20,626 nt of DNA from positions 1 to 20,626 of the forward strand of contig JAAELZ010000008.1 of assembly GCA_024226105.1 (NCBI GenBank). Direction: 5' to 3'. The notes below the pieces were generated by a model. That model did not search any database, had not been told where the DNA came from, and worked only from the letters and a program-made list of their open reading frames with translations. The DNA is from Pseudomonadota bacterium. Its GTDB lineage: Bacteria > Pseudomonadota > Gammaproteobacteria > Arenicellales > Poriferihabitantaceae. How positions within the stretch are numbered: the first letter of the stretch is position 1; each line of letters opens with the position of its first letter. Position numbers and translations under genes: made by a program. Positions 1-7,805 of the stretch are shown in pieces.

Positions 1-317
1 ACGCGTTGCTGGATAGCAACAGTGATACGCTGAATAAGACCCACTTTGGGTTTGATTGAAACCCAGAGTATATTCAGGCGCATGTTTAAATCAGCAAATA
101 CCACTTCAGAGTAATTCACCAGCACCGCCTGCAATCCCGCCATTTTCGCCTTGAGCTCTGGCGTTGAAATCTTGTTCAGCCCCGGAATCAGCAACATAAA
201 ATCGGCATAGGATTTGCCGTTTTCGTCCAGCGTCGGGACGCGTTCGTATAAAGGTTTATTATTCTGATGAATTACAAACTGCCCTGAGCTACGCTGTTTC
301 GGCAATGATTCTTTCAT
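1..317 (-). CDS. Conserved hypothetical protein, C-terminus cut by window edge
   Basis: An open frame runs from an ATG at 317 to the left edge with no stop, giving about 105 residues starting MKESLPKQRSSG. It has no signal peptide and no membrane segment. Visible features are a 'FMLLIPGLNK' stretch near residue 41 and a 'VVFADLNMRLNILWVSIKP' stretch near residue 72. From memory, short proteobacterial proteins of unknown function share these stretches; I cannot name a domain. No clear ribosome binding site precedes the ATG, but no other in-frame start looks better. It lies 55 bases downstream of the membrane protein gene on the same strand and may be co-transcribed with it. Its function is unknown. 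Confidence 0.7.
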   Translation of the reverse strand, partial: MKESLPKQRSSGQFVIHQNNKPLYERVPTLDENGKSYADFMLLIPGLNKISTPELKAKMAGLQAVLVNYSEVVFADLNMRLNILWVSIKPKVGLIQRITVAIQQR

Positions 318-372
318 GATTCAGTCTTTGTGATTAAGCCAGAATATATATTAGGCGTTGAAAACATTAGCC

Positions 373-792
373 CTAAACCATAAACGTCGCCGCAACCAGT
401 ATAAACAGAGCACTGGCACTGATCGCAAGGCGCCTCACGTTCGCGGAGCCGCTCGTCACAGGCGGCTTCATGCCCGCCCAGATCGCCCCCAGTAGCGCAC
501 TTGCGACCCAAAAAGCAATAATCATCATCGGGCTCAGATGATTACCGGGCAACATAACCGCCTGATTAACATAGATTGCGATCGGTATTGCCGGTAGCAG
601 CAGTATGGCAAGCCCCCCGCTTAAAGAAATCCTGCTGGCTGCCAGGTCGTGCCCGGTCAAGAAAAACAGGCCGAAACAAACAAGCTGCAGATACTCGCTG
701 AGCCCTGAGCTCAAAATCAGGTAACTTAGGTACGCAATAGCCGGGCCGATAAAAATACCGAGTGCTGCGGGAATAGATCTTTTTTCTGCCAT
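373..792 (-). CDS. Small hypothetical inner-membrane protein (139 aa)
   Basis: This 139-residue protein is almost entirely hydrophobic. Likely membrane segments are at about residues 9-28, 32-47, 58-77, 87-107 and 121-138, so four or five helices. I chose the ATG at 792 (MAEKRSIPAALG) rather than the ATG at 885: the extra 31 residues are polar, rich in Cys and Pro and unlike the rest, while MAEKRS is a normal cytoplasmic start before a first helix. No strong Shine-Dalgarno sequence is visible. A Gly-His-Asp turn (residues 47-49) sits between helices 2 and 3. No family is recognised, and nothing in the neighbourhood gives a function. Confidence 0.65.
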   Translation of the reverse strand: MAEKRSIPAALGIFIGPAIAYLSYLILSSGLSEYLQLVCFGLFFLTGHDLAASRISLSGGLAILLLPAIPIAIYVNQAVMLPGNHLSPMMIIAFWVASALLGAIWAGMKPPVTSGSANVRRLAISASALFILVAATFMV

Positions 793-1000
793 AACGATTT
801 TTTTCGTGGGATGGGGCGAGCATAGCGAACCGCATGGTTTGGATCGTATCTGATGCGTTACACTTATCCACCCTGCGCCAGTCATTACTCCCTGGAACTT
901 TCAGTTTATCACAGCCCCACGCTGGAATTTCATGATTTCACACCCACATCAAAGCCTACAAATTAACATCATTCTCTAGGCGGTCGATTCCACTAGCCGG

Positions 1001-1006
1001 TATAAT
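1001..1006 (+). promoter_or_regulatory. Possible -10 box upstream of the DUF971-ubi gene block
   Basis: A perfect TATAAT lies 26 bases before the ATG at 1033, which places a transcription start near 1013. No good -35 hexamer is found 16-18 bases upstream and there is no extended -10 TG, so this is only a candidate. The rest of the 793-1032 gap shows no gene. It probably also carries the divergent promoter of the membrane protein gene. Confidence 0.35.
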
Positions 1007-1032
1007 CAAACACGAATTTTAGACCCAATACC

Positions 1033-1398
1033 ATGCCAGCACCCAAACCAAACAATATTACCTACCATCAAAAATCCCGTATGCTAGAGATCGGCTTTGA
1101 TGAAGGCTCCACCTTTGAAATGAGCGCAGAGTATTTGCGCGTGCACTCTCCGTCGGCAGAGGTTCAGGGCCACAGCCCGGATCAGGCGGTATTACAAACC
1201 GGCAAAGAGAACGTAAAAATCGAAGCCATCGAACCGGTCGGAAATTACGCAATTTTGCTGCGTTTCAGCGATGACCACGATACTGGAATTTATGCCTGGG
1301 ATACCCTGTATGATCTTGGGAAGAATCAGGCCAAATACTGGAAGGACTATATTATTCGCCTGCGCGACGCCGGCCAAGTACGCAAGCTCGACGCCTAA
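1033..1398 (+). CDS. DUF971 (gamma-butyrobetaine hydroxylase-like N-terminal domain) protein
   Basis: This 121-residue soluble protein covers one DUF971 domain, the fold that also forms the N-terminal part of gamma-butyrobetaine hydroxylase. Family features seen are the opening 'ITYHQKSRMLEIGFDEG', the 'FEMSAEYLRVHSPSAEVQGH' segment and the central 'IEPVGNYAILLRFSDDHDTG' followed by 'IYAWDTLYDLG'. The family's biochemical role is not settled; in other bacterial proteins the domain is linked to iron-sulfur or metal handling, which I treat only as a hint. It is the first gene of the block leading to ubiE, 34 bases upstream. Pseudomonads carry a DUF971 gene in the same broad chromosomal neighbourhood as ubiE. 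No catalytic oxygenase domain is present. Confidence 0.88.
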   Translation: MPAPKPNNITYHQKSRMLEIGFDEGSTFEMSAEYLRVHSPSAEVQGHSPDQAVLQTGKENVKIEAIEPVGNYAILLRFSDDHDTGIYAWDTLYDLGKNQAKYWKDYIIRLRDAGQVRKLDA

Positions 1399-1432
1399 AA
1401 ATACTAAAACCGATCTCTGACCTCATACGACC

Positions 1433-2182
1433 ATGACTTCCAATAAGCAAACCCATTTCGGTTATCGGGATGTTGATGAAAATGACAAAGCCGGCCTGGT
1501 CGGCGAGGTTTTCCATTCTGTCGCCAGCAAATACGACATTATGAATGATCTGATGTCGATGGGAAATCACCGGCTCTGGAAGGCATTAACGGTGCGCCAA
1601 AGCGGCTTGAAACGCGGTGATCAGGCTCTGGATATTGCCGCCGGCACAGGCGATCTATCCAGAAAATTTGCTGATCAAGTGGGCCCAGCCGGCAAGGTTG
1701 TGATGACCGACATCAACCCCTCGATGCTGGAACAGGGGAAAATTCGTATGATTGATGCGGGTTACCTGGGCAATGTTGAGTTCGGCATCGAAGATGCGGA
1801 GAATCTCAGCTTTGAAGACAATCGTTTTAATTGCGTATCAATTTCATTCGGCCTGCGCAATGTGACGCGCATCCCCAAAGCGCTCAGATCGATGTATCGC
1901 GTTTGCAAACCCGGCGGGCGCCTGCTGGTGCTGGAATTCTCACACGCCAAAAACCCGCTGCTAAAGAAATTTTACGATGCTTATTCGTTCAACGTAATCC
2001 CCAAAATTGGCGAGATCGTGGCAAATGACCGGGACAGCTACCAGTACCTGGTGGAATCGATCCGCAAGCACCCGGATCAGGAAACCCTGAAGGGCATGAT
2101 GCTCGAAGCCGGTTTTGATGAAGTACGCGTAATAAATATGCACGGCGGCATCGTCGCACTGCATATCGCCTATAAATATTAG
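1433..2182 (+). CDS. ubiE: UbiE, ubiquinone/menaquinone biosynthesis C-methyltransferase
   Basis: UbiE is a cytoplasmic S-adenosylmethionine-dependent methyltransferase. It C-methylates the benzoquinol intermediate of ubiquinone synthesis and, where menaquinone is made, demethylmenaquinol. The protein is 249 residues, the usual length. It has the N-terminal 'HFGYRDVDENDKAGLVGEVF' family signature, then the 'YDIMNDLMSMGNHRLWK' segment. The SAM-binding motif I is 'LDIAAGTGDLS' (residues 66-76), the acidic residue ending strand 2 is in 'MTDINPSML' (about 91-99), and 'ISFGLRNV' follows. The C-terminal 'GGIVALHIAYKY' is also typical. It is followed after 21 bases by ubiJ and then ubiB, the conserved ubiEJB order. 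The ATG at 1433 has no strong ribosome binding site, but matches family starts. Confidence 0.97.
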   Translation: MTSNKQTHFGYRDVDENDKAGLVGEVFHSVASKYDIMNDLMSMGNHRLWKALTVRQSGLKRGDQALDIAAGTGDLSRKFADQVGPAGKVVMTDINPSMLEQGKIRMIDAGYLGNVEFGIEDAENLSFEDNRFNCVSISFGLRNVTRIPKALRSMYRVCKPGGRLLVLEFSHAKNPLLKKFYDAYSFNVIPKIGEIVANDRDSYQYLVESIRKHPDQETLKGMMLEAGFDEVRVINMHGGIVALHIAYKY

Positions 2183-2203
2183 CCAGAGACGGATACTGAC
2201 GGC

Positions 2204-2842
2204 ATGGTATGGTTAAAATTCATAGAGTCAGCGGGCAATCATTTGCTTACGCTCGATCCTGATTTCCTTGATCAGCTGGAACCTTTTTATAAAAAAACCT
2301 TTCGCATCGAGTTGACGGAACCCGCGCTGGACATCGATCTACGCCCCTGTCCCGATGGTTTTATCATCGAAACCGCCGGGGATAATCAGCCGGATGTGAC
2401 GCTGTGCGGCTCCTTATGGGCTTTAGCGAGGCTGGCAAACGAGGGCGCGCACAGTGAAGGTTTTTCTCAAGGCCGTATCAGCATGAGTGGCGATGCGGAG
2501 CTGGGGCAGGCCTTCCAACGCGTGCTTGGCAAGCTGCAGATTGACTGGGAAGAGCTCACCGCCAACCTGCTTGGCGACATGGCGGCGCGCAAACTACACC
2601 GGGTCTTTGCAGATGCCGGCAACTGGTTCAGCGAGTCAAGCCAGCAGTTCAAGGAAAACTCAGGTGAATTCATCCAGGAAGAGATCAAAGTCGCCCCCTC
2701 CAGGGTAGAGGTCGAAAATATGAGTGATACGGTAGAAACACTGCGCTCGGATACCGCCAGGCTTGAAGCCCGTGTCGCCAAACTGCTTGCTTCGCGAAAA
2801 GTTTCAGAACCATCAAGCAATGCGGATTCTTCGGATGCGTAA
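2204..2842 (+). CDS. ubiJ: UbiJ, SCP2-domain ubiquinone biosynthesis accessory factor
   Basis: UbiJ is a non-catalytic lipid-binding factor of the soluble Ubi complex; in E. coli it is needed for aerobic ubiquinone synthesis with UbiK. This copy has 212 residues, close to the E. coli length. Residues 10-115 form the SCP2 sterol-carrier-like domain, with 'LCGSLWALARLANEG' at 67-81 and 'ISMSGDAELGQAFQRVL' at 92-108. Residues about 117-160 are helical. The C-terminal part (about 168-198, 'VENMSDTVETLRSDTARLEA') has the heptad look of a coiled coil, the region expected to contact UbiK. It lies between ubiE and ubiB; its stop codon overlaps the chosen ubiB start region by 8 bases, which suggests translational coupling. 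Confidence 0.92.
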   Translation: MVWLKFIESAGNHLLTLDPDFLDQLEPFYKKTFRIELTEPALDIDLRPCPDGFIIETAGDNQPDVTLCGSLWALARLANEGAHSEGFSQGRISMSGDAELGQAFQRVLGKLQIDWEELTANLLGDMAARKLHRVFADAGNWFSESSQQFKENSGEFIQEEIKVAPSRVEVENMSDTVETLRSDTARLEARVAKLLASRKVSEPSSNADSSDA

Positions 2843-4469
2843 TTTCAAGCATCTTTTGCGCATTGCCCACACCATGCGCCGCTATGGGCTGGACGAAGTT
2901 TTATCACATTCCGATTCACTCAATCGCTATACCTGGGCATTCAAACTACTGCCCGTCAGCCGCAAAAATGTAAAAGACCTGCCGCGTGGTGAACGATTTC
3001 GCCTGGCACTGGAAGCGCTCGGGCCGGTATTTATAAAGTTCGGCCAGGCACTGTCGACACGACCGGATATGCTGCCACCGGATATCGCTGAGGAACTGGC
3101 TAAACTGCAGGACCGGGTTCCACCCTTCAGTGGTGAAGAAGCCATTAAACTCATTGAGGCCGCCTATGGTGAATCGGTTACACAGCGATTTGCCAGTTTT
3201 GACAACCAGCCCATCGCAGCAGCTTCTGTCGCTCAGGTTCACTACGCCAGCTTAAAAACCGGTGAAAAGGTCATCATAAAGGTGCTGCGACCGGATATTC
3301 TGCCGCTAATTGATCGCGATATCGCCCTGCTCTACCGGCTGGCAGATCTGGCGCTTAAATATTGGCCCGATGCGCGACGCCTGCGCCTGGACGAAATTGT
3401 TCAGGATTATGACGCAACCATACACGATGAACTGGACCTGATGCGCGAAGCCGCCAACGCCAGCCAGTTACGTGTTAATTTCCTGAACTCGGATTTAATA
3501 TACGTCCCCGAAGTATACTGGGATCATTGCCAGACCAATGTGATGTGCATGGAACGCATCGACGGCATTCCTATTCGGGATGTCGCAGCGATCAAAGCAG
3601 CTGGTATCGACATGAAAAAACTGGGCCACGCAGGGGTTGAAATTTTCTTCACCCAGGCCTTTCGTGATGGGTTTTTCCACGCCGATATGCACCCGGGTAA
3701 TATTTTTGTGGGCAAAACCGGCCAATACCGCGCAGTGGATTTTGGCATTATGGGTAGCCTGTCTGACATGGACAAACGTTACCTCGCCGAGAACCTGCTG
3801 GCTTTTTTCAACCGTGATTATAAAATGGTTGCTGACTCACACATCCGCGCCGGCTGGGTGCCACCCGGCACCCGGGCAACCGATTTTGAATCCGCGATCC
3901 GTACGGTCTGTGAACCCATATTTGCGCGCCCCATCAAGGAAATTTCTTTTGGGAAGTTCCTGATGTCGCTATTTCGTACCGCACAGCGTTTTGACATGCC
4001 CGTGCAACCACAGCTGGTATTGCTACAAAAAACCCTGCTCAACATCGAAGGCCTCGGTCGCACCCTGTACCCGGAACTGGATTTGTGGGAAACCGCCAAA
4101 CCCTTCCTGGAGCGCTGGATGCGCGAACAGGTTGGCCCTAAAGCAGCCGTCAAAACCATCAAACAGGAGTTGCCAAAACTATTCACCATGATGCCGCAAC
4201 TACCCGGCATGACCCACGAACTGATGCGTCGGGTACGCGATGAGCAGCTGACACTCAACACTCAGTCTGAACAAATGAAATTGCTACAGGAGCAGTTGGA
4301 GCGTAACGCGAGCCGCCAGAATGGCCTGCTACTCGCGGGGTTATTTCTCGCTGCGGGTTTAATTGCCGGCAATAGTGAACTGGCGAATACCAGTGTAATC
4401 GCAGGGGTGTTGTATGCTGCCAGTGCCCTTTCTGCGCTCAGTAGCTGGTTTCGATCACGCAAACCCTGA
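2835..4469 (+). CDS. ubiB: UbiB, ABC1/ADCK-type atypical kinase for ubiquinone synthesis
   Basis: UbiB is a membrane-anchored atypical protein-kinase-like ATPase that supports ubiquinone synthesis. Numbering is from the ATG at 2835 (544 residues, against 546 in E. coli). The UbiB hallmark KxGQ ('IKFGQALSTR') is at 68-71, the Ala-rich loop replacing the kinase Gly-loop ('PIAAASVAQVH') at 126-136, the ATP lysine at 149 and the ExD motif at 199-201. The catalytic loop 'HADMHPGN' is at 282-289 and DFG at 302-304. Two C-terminal membrane helices are at about 497-513 and 519-537. The frame is open further upstream, and ATGs at 2763 and 2820 are possible. I prefer 2835 because MRNFKHLLRI aligns with known N-termini and gives only an 8-base overlap with ubiJ. 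Confidence 0.95.
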   Translation: MRNFKHLLRIAHTMRRYGLDEVLSHSDSLNRYTWAFKLLPVSRKNVKDLPRGERFRLALEALGPVFIKFGQALSTRPDMLPPDIAEELAKLQDRVPPFSGEEAIKLIEAAYGESVTQRFASFDNQPIAAASVAQVHYASLKTGEKVIIKVLRPDILPLIDRDIALLYRLADLALKYWPDARRLRLDEIVQDYDATIHDELDLMREAANASQLRVNFLNSDLIYVPEVYWDHCQTNVMCMERIDGIPIRDVAAIKAAGIDMKKLGHAGVEIFFTQAFRDGFFHADMHPGNIFVGKTGQYRAVDFGIMGSLSDMDKRYLAENLLAFFNRDYKMVADSHIRAGWVPPGTRATDFESAIRTVCEPIFARPIKEISFGKFLMSLFRTAQRFDMPVQPQLVLLQKTLLNIEGLGRTLYPELDLWETAKPFLERWMREQVGPKAAVKTIKQELPKLFTMMPQLPGMTHELMRRVRDEQLTLNTQSEQMKLLQEQLERNASRQNGLLLAGLFLAAGLIAGNSELANTSVIAGVLYAASALSALSSWFRSRKP

Positions 4470-4502
4470 AACTTCGCTTTGGTGACAGGTTAAACTGCAA
4501 CC

Positions 4503-6233
4503 ATGAGTGAATTTCACCCTGTTCAGACCTTCAACGATCTCCTTTCACGCATTGTTCGCGTATTGCTGGTCGGTATCATCTGCGGCACAGCGGCTTCCCT
4601 GGCCGCACTGGCACTGGTCTACCTTGTTTCAGCGGGTAGCCATTGGATAATCGAAGCCAAAAATAACACCCCCGGGTGGATAACGGTATTCATCACCCTC
4701 GCTATTCCCATGTTTGGCGGCCTGATCGTCGGGTTAATAGTGCAGCAGATGTCGGACAAACGCCCCCACAACCCGGGCGATGCTATCCTTGCCGTACAAT
4801 CCAACTTAAAACTGGCCACACTAAATCTAAAAGACGGCATACTGAATTTTTTTGCCAGTATCATCAGCCTGGCCAGCGGCGCATCGCTTGGCGAATATGG
4901 CCCGATGGTAAATATCGGGGCAACGCTCAGCGCCAATCTACAGAAATACTCACGCACCGAACCAACCGTGTTAATCGGCTGTGGCGTGGCGGCGGCCATT
5001 TCTGCCGGGTTTCACGCCCCTATCGCGGGAATAATCTTTGCGCATGAAGTCATTCTTCGCCATTTCTCTTTGCGCGCCTTCGCACCGATCACCATTGCCG
5101 CCTCGATCAGCTTTTATATTTCCAAAGCCGTATTTCATACCAACTACCTGTTTCATTTCAAATTTTCTGAGATTCTGTATCTGGGTGAATACGCCGGCTT
5201 TATTTTGACCGGTATTCTTTCGGGGCTACTCGCGGTTCTTTTTCTACGCTCCATCCTGTACGCAAGATGGTTCTCCAGCAAGGTCAAAATCGCACAGCAG
5301 TACAAACCGATGATTGCCGGGCTGGTGATTGGCCTGCTGGCACTGCAAATTCCGGACATCCTGGGCGTTGGTGATCAGGTCATGCGGGACATGCTCGGCT
5401 CAGGTTCGAATTCTGCCCTGGATATCAGTATCCTGCTACTGGCGAAAATTTGCGCTGCGGCCCTATGCCTGGGTTTTGGATTTGTCGGCGGCGTATTCAG
5501 CCCCTCTTTGCTCATTGGCATGTTACTGGGCTCGTTGTTCGGTCTTGGCATAGAGCAGCTGTTCCCGTATGCCAATATTCCAATGTACGCAATCTGCGGC
5601 ATGGCAGCGGTCACCAGCCCGGTTATCGGCGCACCCCTGACCACCATTCTAATCGTTTTTGAATTGACCCATAGCTACGACCTGACCACCGCGGTCATGG
5701 TCAGTGTGGTATTCTCCAATGTCGTCAGCTATCGCCTGTTTGGCCGCTCCCTTTTTGATTTTCAACTTAAAAGCCGTGGTTATGATCTAAGCCACGGGCG
5801 CGACCCGCTGATATTAAGTACCCTGAAAATAAGCAGCATCTCCCATCCCGATTTTCTCAGCCTTACGCTGGGCTCATTAGCAGAAGATGCGATAAAGCAG
5901 CTTATCAAAGCCCGCACCAACGAGGCTTTCGTGCTTGACCCGGAGCAGCGCTTTGTCGGCAATACCAGCCTGACCGACCTGCTCGAATTGGCCCAAAACC
6001 AGGGCCCCTTAACAACACTTGACGCTGCGGTTGATACCCATGGCTTGAGGTTGAGCCCGAATACCTCTGTCTGGACAGCGATGCACCAAATAAAAGGCTT
6101 TGTCGGAGAAGCCGTGCCCATTGTCGACGATGAGAGCGAAGCAATGCTCGGCATCATTTACGAAACCGACCTGATTGCGGCATATATGCACACTACGCGT
6201 GAATTGCGCAGTGAAGAAACCGCCAACGCCTAG
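4503..6233 (+). CDS. ClC-family anion channel with C-terminal CBS domains; gating glutamate replaced
   Basis: This 576-residue inner-membrane protein belongs to the ClC chloride channel/transporter family. Residues 1-420 hold the membrane part. The family's GREGP motif appears as 'LGEYGPMVNIGA' (129-140), so the external gating glutamate (E148 in E. coli ClcA) aligns with Tyr132. The segment 'HAPIAGIIFAHEVIL' (171-185) puts Val183 where ClcA has the internal proton glutamate E203. The GSGIP selectivity motif is not recognisable; 'HNPGDA' (89-94) lies at that distance. The 'GFVGGVFSP' motif (326-334) and the pore tyrosine (Tyr392, in 'ELTHSYDL') are kept. Residues about 450-565 form two CBS-like domains. 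From known ClC biophysics I infer an uncoupled anion channel rather than an H+/Cl- antiporter. It follows ubiB by 33 bases; no functional link is obvious. Confidence 0.88.
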   Translation: MSEFHPVQTFNDLLSRIVRVLLVGIICGTAASLAALALVYLVSAGSHWIIEAKNNTPGWITVFITLAIPMFGGLIVGLIVQQMSDKRPHNPGDAILAVQSNLKLATLNLKDGILNFFASIISLASGASLGEYGPMVNIGATLSANLQKYSRTEPTVLIGCGVAAAISAGFHAPIAGIIFAHEVILRHFSLRAFAPITIAASISFYISKAVFHTNYLFHFKFSEILYLGEYAGFILTGILSGLLAVLFLRSILYARWFSSKVKIAQQYKPMIAGLVIGLLALQIPDILGVGDQVMRDMLGSGSNSALDISILLLAKICAAALCLGFGFVGGVFSPSLLIGMLLGSLFGLGIEQLFPYANIPMYAICGMAAVTSPVIGAPLTTILIVFELTHSYDLTTAVMVSVVFSNVVSYRLFGRSLFDFQLKSRGYDLSHGRDPLILSTLKISSISHPDFLSLTLGSLAEDAIKQLIKARTNEAFVLDPEQRFVGNTSLTDLLELAQNQGPLTTLDAAVDTHGLRLSPNTSVWTAMHQIKGFVGEAVPIVDDESEAMLGIIYETDLIAAYMHTTRELRSEETANA

Positions 6234-6248
6234 TAATAAATGGAGCAT

Positions 6249-6270
6249 CAATGGGGGTCAGACCCCATTG
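6249..6270. repeat. GGGGTCAGACCCC-type palindrome in a convergent intergenic gap
   Basis: The 46-base gap between the convergent clc and repeat-protein genes contains an inverted repeat. Arms CAATGGGG (6249-6256) and CCCCATTG (6263-6270) are perfect complements around a 6-base loop. A second register, GGGGTC-A-GACCCC (6254-6266), is also perfect with one central base. Such GGGGTCAGACCCC cores are familiar as dispersed palindromes in gammaproteobacterial genomes, often linked to REP-type elements moved by IS200-like (RAYT) transposases; that link is from memory. No T-run follows on either strand, so it is not a classic terminator, though it could protect both 3' ends. Confidence 0.7.
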
Positions 6271-6279
6271 AAATCGAAA

Positions 6280-7278
6280 TTATCGTCTATCCTCGGGATA
6301 ACTACGGCGCTGACGCGCAAGGTTTGCCTGACGTGCCCGATACTCGGCGTACTCCCGATCAAACGCACGCTTGTAATCCCGCTGCAATTCCGCGGGCATA
6401 CTAGTGAATTCTTCGGGCGTCAAATTCGGTAAACGCTGGCGCCCTCTTTCAGGCACTTGCCCGCTTTCACGATAAGCTGAACTCGATGAAGGTCCATAAT
6501 ATTCCCGAGCAAACGCACGACTATATTCGCGCTGCAATTCCGCGGGCATACGCGCAAATTCTTCTGATGTCAAATTCGGCAAGGGCCTGCGCTGTTGCGA
6601 ACCAGGCGAGCGCCTGGAAGTATTGCCATATTCCCGATCAAAGGCAGCCGTATACTCGCGCTGCAAATCAGCAGGCATGCGTGCAAATTCCTGTTGTGTT
6701 AGCCTGGGCAAAGGCCTGCGTTGGGTCTTAGGCTCCGGTTTTGCAACAATTTTGTACTCCTTATTAAAGGCACGCTTATACTCCCGCTGCAAGTCTATGG
6801 GCATCCGGGCAAACTCTTCCGGAGTCAAGTAAGGCAAAGGCCCCGAATCATTTTCAGATGCGTCCGGCATGGGATTGTTTTCACTGATTATGTAGGTATT
6901 TCCTCCGGGCGCTTTGCTATGGGGTGCGGCATACGCCCTGTCTCGGGACTGAGCTCTCGAGCCGGTCCACTCATGCGGTTGCCAGCTGTCCTGTGGATAC
7001 AGGCCCTGTAAATCCGTTCCGGGCCAGGCTCCTGAATATTGCCCTGGAAACTGATTTCGAAGCATCCACATCTGAATTTCATCGTCGTCGTCATCCAGAC
7101 GATTCATGAATTCTTCCATCCAGTACATCGGTGTAAACTCAGGCCAGCTATTGTCATCCCAATAAGGGCCAAACGGCCCCATCTTCCAGTCACCACCACT
7201 ACCCAGCGCGGGCCCTGCCACTATGACCAGCAACAACAAAACCAACCGGTTTATGCTCTTTTTAACTGAAAATTTCAT
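6280..7278 (-). CDS. Secreted protein with four 28-residue repeats (unknown function)
   Basis: The 332-residue product starts with a signal peptide (MKFSVKKSIN, hydrophobic core 11-22, likely cut after Ala-Leu-Gly at 26) and so is exported. The first mature part (about 27-100) is rich in Trp, Met, Phe, Pro and Asp, with 'MGPFGPYWDD' at 33-42, 'WPEFTPMYWMEEF' at 45-57 and an Asp run at 62-66. Residues 148-310 carry four copies of a unit with consensus LPxLTxEEFARMPAxLQREY, then RAFxREY, joined by Arg/Pro/Ser-rich linkers. The C-terminus is Arg-rich. There is no membrane anchor and no Cys. The aromatic N-terminal part is faintly like proteins labelled sulfur-globule-related in sulfur oxidisers, but I cannot confirm this. 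It lies 56 bases after another exported-protein gene on the same strand, probably co-transcribed. Function is unknown. Confidence 0.8.
   Translation of the reverse strand: MKFSVKKSINRLVLLLLVIVAGPALGSGGDWKMGPFGPYWDDNSWPEFTPMYWMEEFMNRLDDDDDEIQMWMLRNQFPGQYSGAWPGTDLQGLYPQDSWQPHEWTGSRAQSRDRAYAAPHSKAPGGNTYIISENNPMPDASENDSGPLPYLTPEEFARMPIDLQREYKRAFNKEYKIVAKPEPKTQRRPLPRLTQQEFARMPADLQREYTAAFDREYGNTSRRSPGSQQRRPLPNLTSEEFARMPAELQREYSRAFAREYYGPSSSSAYRESGQVPERGRQRLPNLTPEEFTSMPAELQRDYKRAFDREYAEYRARQANLARQRRSYPEDRR
6349..6837 (-). repeat. Four tandem coding repeats of 84 bases (28 residues each)
   Basis: The units are at 6754-6837 (residues 148-175), 6628-6711 (190-217), 6499-6582 (233-260) and 6349-6432 (283-310). 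All four are exactly 28 residues with no gaps. Nearly invariant positions are L-P, L-T, E-F, M-P, L-Q-R and Y, then A-F and E-Y. Linkers between units are 14, 15 and 22 residues, basic and low in complexity. Units differ by scattered substitutions, so the duplications are not very recent. Confidence 0.88.
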
Positions 7279-7334
7279 AACGTCAAGTGTGTATTAAGGC
7301 ACTGAATGCCGCGAGCATTTCGCGCAGATTTCAC

Positions 7335-7721
7335 TTATTCCATTTCATCACATATATTCTTATTTTCAAACTCTTCTTCGAAATTATCAAATGGCATTTC
7401 AGGCAACATACCGCGCATCAGTTCACTGCATTCACGCATTTTCTGCATCGCTGGCATCGCCATCATTTCTTTACTGTAAGCAATAGCCTGATCCTGTGCC
7501 TGGTCACGTTTACCACTATTACACAAGGTCTTAATCTCTGCTTCCATCTTATTGCCTTCTTTTTCAAGTCTTTCGAGCTCAGACGTATCGATGTCCTGCA
7601 TACACTCCTGTGCTTTTTGCGCCTGTTCCATCATTTTCATCATATCTTCCGACATGCCGGAATTGCTCTGCGCCATAGCAAATGCGGGCACAAATACGAG
7701 CGTTAAAATCATTTTTTGCAT
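7335..7721 (-). CDS. Small exported Met- and Cys-containing protein (unknown function)
   Basis: The 128-residue product has a short signal peptide (MQKMILTLVFVPAFAMA, likely cut after residue 17). The mature part is helical and charged, with 'MSEDMMKMMEQAQKAQECMQ' at 23-42 and many methionines. Four cysteines at 40, 67, 98 and 124 are spaced 27, 31 and 26 apart, which suggests two disulfides in the periplasm. The segment 'EIKTLCNSGKRDQAQDQAI' (62-80) is, as I recall, seen in other gammaproteobacterial proteins of unknown function. The start is supported by GGAG eight bases before the ATG at 7721. It is the upstream gene of a probable pair with the repeat protein, and diverges from livG. Metal binding by the Met/Cys content is possible but unproven. 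Confidence 0.75.
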   Translation of the reverse strand: MQKMILTLVFVPAFAMAQSNSGMSEDMMKMMEQAQKAQECMQDIDTSELERLEKEGNKMEAEIKTLCNSGKRDQAQDQAIAYSKEMMAMPAMQKMRECSELMRGMLPEMPFDNFEEEFENKNICDEME

Positions 7722-7805
7722 TTAGCAATCTCCAATTAACTATAGTAAATTCTATCCCAGCACAATACCTGCGACAGGCCCAAGCGTACCACGGCTGGCC
7801 CCGGT

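Noticed and set aside
793..885. Longer 170-residue reading of the membrane protein from an ATG at 885
   Set aside because: The extra residues are polar and unlike the rest; MAEKRS at 792 is a normal start for the hydrophobic protein.
2763..2834. Longer ubiB start at 2763
   Set aside because: It would overlap ubiJ by 80 bases, and the added residues do not fit the N-terminus of known UbiB proteins.
4470..4502. Possible hairpin between ubiB and clc
   Set aside because: Arms are only four bases (CCTG/CAGG) with a long loop and no T-run.
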